This document shows, one piece after another, positions 4,584-8,150 of a stretch of DNA of 8,150 nt (within the stretch, counting starts at the first letter, position 1; each line of letters opens with the position of its first letter). Source of the stretch: Sulfurimonas sp. (lineage in GTDB: Bacteria > Campylobacterota > Campylobacteria > Campylobacterales > Sulfurimonadaceae); NCBI GenBank assembly GCA_021157485.1, contig JAGGWO010000092.1:1-8150 (forward strand). The letters run 5' to 3'. The position numbers were made by a program, and so were the translations under genes. Under the pieces are notes generated by a model. It saw only the letters and a program-made list of their open reading frames with translations. It was not told the DNA's origin and did no database searches.

Positions 4584-5912
4584 ATGATAGAGAGATATGC
4601 AAGAAAAGAGATGTCAGATAAGTGGACACAACATGCAAGATATGCGGCATGGTTAGAAGTAGAAAAAGCTGCAGTTAAAGCTTGGGCAAAACTTGGAAAG
4701 ATTCCTCAAGATGATGCAGATAAAATTGTAAAAAATGCAACATTCTCAGTAGAACGTATAGAAGAGATTGAAGCAGTAACTAAACATGACCTTATAGCAT
4801 TCAATACAAGTGTTTCAGAAAGCTTAGGTGATGAATCAAGATGGTTTCACTATGGTATGACAAGTTCTGATGCAGTTGATACTGGTGTTGCACTTCAAAT
4901 GAGAGACTCTTTAAACATTATTATCGATGATGTAAAAACCTTAATGGAATCAATCAAGAAACGCGCAGAGGAACATAAGATGACTCTGATGGTTGGACGT
5001 TCTCATGGTATCCATGGTGAGCCAATTACTTTTGGTCTAACTTTAGCTGTTTGGTATGATGAAGTTGCTCGTCACCTTTTAAACCTTGAACAGACTATGG
5101 AAGTGATTTCAGTTGGACAAATATCTGGAGCTATGGGTAACTTTGCACATGCACCACTTGAGCTAGAAGAGTATGCTATGGCAGAACTTGGACTTAAACC
5201 TGAGCCTTGCTCTAACCAAGTTGTACATCGTGATCGTTATGCTAGACTTGCCACTACCTTAGCACTGCTTGCTTCTTCAGTAGAAAAATTCGCAGTTCAA
5301 GTAAGACACCTTCAACGTACAGAAGTATATGAGGCTGAAGAGTTTTTTGCAAAAGGTCAAAAAGGATCTTCAGCAATGCCACATAAACGTAACCCTATTC
5401 TTACAGAAAACATTACTGGTCTTGCAAGAATGATTAGAGCTTACGCAGCACCAGCGATGGAAAATGTAGCACTATGGCACGAACGTGATATCTCTCACTC
5501 ATCAACTGAGCGTTTTTGGTTACCAGATGCTTTCATAACAATGGACTTTATGCTTCACCGTATGAATAATGTTATAGCTAACCTAACAGTATTCCCAGAA
5601 AATATGATGAAAAACCTAAACCTAACAGGTGGACTTGTTTTCTCTCAACGTGTTTTACTTGAACTTCCTCTTCAAGGTGTATCACGTGAGGATGCATATA
5701 GAATTGTTCAAAGAAATGCAATGAAAGTTTGGGAAGAGATTCAACAAGGTAAACCTACAACTGACGAGAATGGTGAGTCACTATATCTTAACCACTTGTT
5801 AGCTGATGAAGAGTTAGGCAAGTCGCTGAGTGAAGAACAAATTCGTGAGTGTTTTAACTATGATTACTACACTAAAAATGTAGATAATATTTTCAAACGT
5901 GTTTTTAAATAA
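4584..5912 (+). CDS. purB: Adenylosuccinate lyase
   Basis: A 442-residue cytoplasmic enzyme of the fumarase/aspartase superfamily, acting twice in purine synthesis: SAICAR to AICAR plus fumarate, and adenylosuccinate to AMP plus fumarate. Visible motifs: H68 in TKHDL, TSSDAVDT (93-100), H141 in GRSHGIHGEPITFG, the superfamily signature GSSAMPHKRNP (261-271) on the flexible active-site loop, and HERDISHSSTERFWLPDA (299-316). The positions of H68 and H141 match the general-acid/base histidines described for B. subtilis PurB. The length is typical of the bacterial short form. AAGGA lies 9 bases before the ATG, and a strong terminator follows 17 bases after the stop, so this is probably a single-gene unit. 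It neighbours nrdA, placing purine and deoxynucleotide supply side by side, but the two are separated by a terminator and a promoter. Confidence 0.97.
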   Translation: MIERYARKEMSDKWTQHARYAAWLEVEKAAVKAWAKLGKIPQDDADKIVKNATFSVERIEEIEAVTKHDLIAFNTSVSESLGDESRWFHYGMTSSDAVDTGVALQMRDSLNIIIDDVKTLMESIKKRAEEHKMTLMVGRSHGIHGEPITFGLTLAVWYDEVARHLLNLEQTMEVISVGQISGAMGNFAHAPLELEEYAMAELGLKPEPCSNQVVHRDRYARLATTLALLASSVEKFAVQVRHLQRTEVYEAEEFFAKGQKGSSAMPHKRNPILTENITGLARMIRAYAAPAMENVALWHERDISHSSTERFWLPDAFITMDFMLHRMNNVIANLTVFPENMMKNLNLTGGLVFSQRVLLELPLQGVSREDAYRIVQRNAMKVWEEIQQGKPTTDENGESLYLNHLLADEELGKSLSEEQIRECFNYDYYTKNVDNIFKRVFK

Positions 5913-5928
5913 CATCACAAAAACTACC

Positions 5929-5953
5929 AGCATGACCTTCTTGGTTATGCTTT
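5929..5953 (+). terminator. Rho-independent terminator of purB
   Basis: AGCATGACC (5929-5937) and GGTTATGCT (5943-5951) form a 9-bp stem with one G-U pair around the loop TTCTT. The stem runs into TTTATAT and starts 16 bases after the purB stop. This is the most convincing terminator in the window. Confidence 0.75.
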
Positions 5954-6051
5954 ATATCATATAAAATTATACATATATAAAGTCTAAAAAAAACTCTTAT
6001 AATTTGCTACAAAAAATGATAACTTTAATCTTTACTACAATTTGTTTTAGA

Positions 6052-6057
6052 TAAAAT
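6052..6057 (+). promoter_or_regulatory. Putative -10 element for nrdA
   Basis: TAAAAT within TTTTAGATAAAATC lies 85 bases before the nrdA ATG, giving a leader of roughly 78 bases. A perfect TATAAT at 5998-6003 is an alternative upstream promoter. There is no clear -35 for either. Confidence 0.45.
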
Positions 6058-6073
6058 CTCTTACTTATACCTA

Positions 6074-6116
6074 GATTTTTTATGTAATAATTTTAGTAAT
6101 TATTATGTGAAAAATC
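6074..6116 (+). promoter_or_regulatory. Long AT-rich hairpin in the nrdA leader
   Basis: Bases 6074-6092 pair with 6098-6116 around the loop TTAGT, forming a 19-bp stem with three consecutive-region G-U pairs (6081-6109, 6083-6107, 6084-6106). The perfectly paired core is TAATAATT with AATTATTA. It ends 25 bases before the ATG and 13 bases before the AGGA ribosome binding site. It could affect leader stability or translation, or, if the real promoter lies further down, it is simply a DNA dyad. Confidence 0.55.
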
Positions 6117-6141
6117 AAAATATATTATCAGGAAAATATTA

Positions 6142-8150
6142 ATGATAACAATTATAAAACGTAATGGTAGAACAGAGCCTCTAGATATTACTAAAATCCA
6201 GAAGTATACAGCTGCAGCAGTTAAAAATTTAACTAACGTTTCACAGAGTGAGTTAGAAGTAGATGCTCAAATTCTCTTTCGTGATGGTATAACATCTAAA
6301 GAGATTCAAGAGACTCTTATTAAAACAGCTGTTGATAAGATAGATATAGATGCTCCTAACTGGACGTTTGTTGCCTCACGTCTTTTCATGTTCAATCTTT
6401 ACCATCAAGTAAATGGTTTTACTGGTTACTGTTCACTTGAGAACTATTTTGTTCGTGGAGAGAAAGAGGGACGTCTTCTTCTTGGTCTATCAGATATGTA
6501 TGACTTAGAGAGATTAGAAAAGCATATCACTCCTGAACGAGACATGCTTTTTAATTACCTTGGTGTTAAAACTCTTTATGACAGATACCTAATCAAAGAT
6601 AGAGACTCAAACCCTATAGAACTTCCTCAGCACATGTTTATGGCTATCGCTATGTTCTTAGCACAACGTGAGGAAGACAAACACGAATGGGCTATTAAGT
6701 ATTATGATATGATTTCTCAGTTTCAAGTTATGCTTGCAACTCCAACTCTATCTAATGCGAGAACAACTAGACACCAACTAAGCTCATGCTACATCGGCTC
6801 AACGCCTGATAATATTGAAGGTATATTTGACACTTACCAAGAGATGGCAATGCTATCTAAGTTTGGTGGTGGAATTGGTTGGGATTGGACAGGTATTCGT
6901 TCTATGGGTTCATTTATTGATGGACATAAAAACGCAGCCGGTGGAACTGTACCATTTCTTAAAATCACAAATGACATTGCTATTGCAGTTGACCAACTTG
7001 GAACTAGAAAAGGTGCTATTGCTGTTTACATGGAACCGTGGCATATAGATATTAATGATTTTCTTGACCTAAAGAAAAACTCTGGTGAAGAGCGTCGTCG
7101 TGCTCATGATCTTTTCCCTGCGATGTGGTTAAATGATCTTTTTATGCAGAGAGTTCAAGAGGATGCTATTTGGACTCTGTTTGATCCTTATGATGTTAGA
7201 GACTTAACGGAACTTTATGGTGATGCATTTAACAAAAGATATATGGAATTAGAGCAAGATGATTCAATCATAAAAGAGAAAGTAAAAGCAAAAGATCTTT
7301 GGAAAAAGATTTTAACTTCTTACTTTGAAACTGGCTCACCATTTCTCTGTTTTAAAGATAATGCAAACAGAGCTAACCCAAATGATCACTTTGGAATTAT
7401 TAGAAGTTCAAACCTCTGTACTGAAATCTTTCAAAATACAGCGCCAAATCACTACAAGATAAAGTATATTTTTGAAAATGGTGATAGTGTTAGTTATGAA
7501 GAAAATGAGATGGTAACAGTGGATAGCGGTATAACAAAACCTGCTAAAAAAGTTACTGCTCTTGATTCACTTGGCGGTCTGCCAATCTATGTTGTTGAGA
7601 AAGAAAAAGTTGATGGTTCTACGGCTGTATGTAACCTTGCCTCTATAAATCTCTCACGCATAAACACTAAAGAAGAGATTGAGAGAGTAGTACCAATCGC
7701 TGTAAGATGTTTGGATAATGTTATTGACCTTAACTTCTACCCTGTAGAAAAAGTAAAACGTACAAACATGAGAACTCGCTCAATTGGTCTTGGTGTAATG
7801 GGTGAAGCTCAGATGTTAGCAGAACAAGCTATCACATGGGGAAGTCAAGAACACTTTGATAAGATAGATGAGATTATGGAAGCTGTTTGTTATAACGCGG
7901 TTTCTGCATCATCTGATTTAGCAAAAGAAAAAGGTCAATACCCAGAGTTTGAAGGTTCTAAATGGAGCAGAGGAATAATGCCTCAAGACCATGCAAACGC
8001 AGAGGTTATAAACCTAGTAGACCGTGGTGGTCTTTTTGCTTCAACTTATGAGTGGGATGATTTAAGAACTAAAGTAAAATCTCAAGGTATGAGAAACGGT
8101 TATCTGATGGCTGTTGCACCTACAAGTTCTATCTCTATTTTAACTGGAAC
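6142..8150 (+). CDS. nrdA: Class I ribonucleoside-diphosphate reductase, alpha (large) subunit; 3' end outside the window
   Basis: The frame is open from ATG 6142 (AGGA at 6130-6133, 8 bases upstream) to the right edge: 669 codons with no stop. The enzyme reduces ribonucleoside diphosphates to deoxy forms with a radical supplied by the NrdB subunit. An ATP-cone (about residues 1-95, starting MITIIKRNGRTEPLDITKIQ) provides allosteric activity control. Active-site residues by alignment to E. coli: C216 in SSCYIG (C225), N424, C426 and E428 in SNLCTEI (N437, C439 thiyl radical, E441), and C497 in AVCNLASINL (C462). The catalytic loop APTSSISILTG lies at the window end. The radical-transfer tyrosines and the C-terminal redox cysteines fall outside. 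Odd feature: 71 residues separate C426 from C497, against 23 in E. coli, giving an insert of about 48 residues. Whether nrdB follows cannot be seen. Confidence 0.95.
   Translation, partial: MITIIKRNGRTEPLDITKIQKYTAAAVKNLTNVSQSELEVDAQILFRDGITSKEIQETLIKTAVDKIDIDAPNWTFVASRLFMFNLYHQVNGFTGYCSLENYFVRGEKEGRLLLGLSDMYDLERLEKHITPERDMLFNYLGVKTLYDRYLIKDRDSNPIELPQHMFMAIAMFLAQREEDKHEWAIKYYDMISQFQVMLATPTLSNARTTRHQLSSCYIGSTPDNIEGIFDTYQEMAMLSKFGGGIGWDWTGIRSMGSFIDGHKNAAGGTVPFLKITNDIAIAVDQLGTRKGAIAVYMEPWHIDINDFLDLKKNSGEERRRAHDLFPAMWLNDLFMQRVQEDAIWTLFDPYDVRDLTELYGDAFNKRYMELEQDDSIIKEKVKAKDLWKKILTSYFETGSPFLCFKDNANRANPNDHFGIIRSSNLCTEIFQNTAPNHYKIKYIFENGDSVSYEENEMVTVDSGITKPAKKVTALDSLGGLPIYVVEKEKVDGSTAVCNLASINLSRINTKEEIERVVPIAVRCLDNVIDLNFYPVEKVKRTNMRTRSIGLGVMGEAQMLAEQAITWGSQEHFDKIDEIMEAVCYNAVSASSDLAKEKGQYPEFEGSKWSRGIMPQDHANAEVINLVDRGGLFASTYEWDDLRTKVKSQGMRNGYLMAVAPTSSISILTG
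7447..7600 (+). other. Insert of about 48 residues in the NrdA active-site region
   Basis: NrdA residues about 436-486, between the radical cysteine and its partner cysteine, have no counterpart in E. coli NrdA. The segment looks like alternating beta strands (KIKYIFENGDSVSYEENE, then VTVDSGITKPAKKVTALD, then LPIYVVEKE). The frame is continuous and codon use is like the rest of the gene. I believe related Campylobacterota proteins have a similar insert, but cannot check here. Confidence 0.7.

Noticed and set aside
5678..5693. Third parS candidate in purB (TCACGTGA core)
   Set aside because: Only 11 of 16 positions match; the right half is wrong and the bases are explained by conserved PurB codons.
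5967..5982. NrdR-box-like sequence (ACATATATAAAGT) upstream of nrdA
   Set aside because: Poor match to the NrdR consensus, no second box at the expected spacing, and AT-rich sequence gives such matches easily.
7447..7600. Remnant intein in NrdA, considered because reductase genes often carry inteins near this cysteine
   Set aside because: Far too short for an intein, and no N-terminal splice block or C-terminal His-Asn junction; it reads as a structural insert.

Overview
The window is AT-rich chromosomal DNA from a bacterium that looks like a member of the Campylobacterota, probably close to Sulfurimonas. The grounds are base composition, extended -10 promoters without clear -35 boxes, AAGGA-type ribosome binding sites, and the look of the RlmN, PurB and NrdA proteins. 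No species can be named from the sequence alone. Most of the coding content is housekeeping.

Layout, left to right. Positions 1-416 hold the C-terminal part of a nucleoside-phosphorylase-superfamily enzyme. A very AT-rich promoter region leads into 497-1252, a secreted di-heme cytochrome c built from two nearly identical halves. After a stem-loop come rlmN (1385-2452), a 31-residue single-span membrane protein (2470-2565, TTG start) and a 78-residue basic protein (2622-2858), all on the plus strand and closed by a hairpin at 2872-2900. Positions 2901-3552 contain no convincing gene. This stretch is full of small inverted and direct repeats, DnaA-box-like 9-mers and a parS-like palindrome. On the minus strand, 3553-4470 encodes an S4-domain RluA-family pseudouridine synthase, and a second, exact parS-type site lies inside it. 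The divergently transcribed purB (4584-5912) ends in a good terminator. A 229-base leader region with a long AT-rich hairpin precedes nrdA (6142 onward), which runs off the right edge.

Functionally, purB (AMP and IMP synthesis) and nrdA (deoxynucleotide synthesis) belong to nucleotide supply, as may the partial phosphorylase. RlmN and the pseudouridine synthase modify RNA. The cytochrome is a periplasmic electron carrier. Apart from rlmN and its two small followers, the genes look like separate transcription units.

The part most worth a second look is the non-coding block at about 2900-3550 with the neighbouring pseudouridine synthase gene. Two ParB-binding (parS-type) sequences lie 390 bp apart beside DnaA-box-like sequences, which suggests a chromosome segregation or origin-proximal locus. 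I see no CRISPR array, mobile element, toxin-antitoxin pair or defence cluster, and no wholly new multi-gene system.
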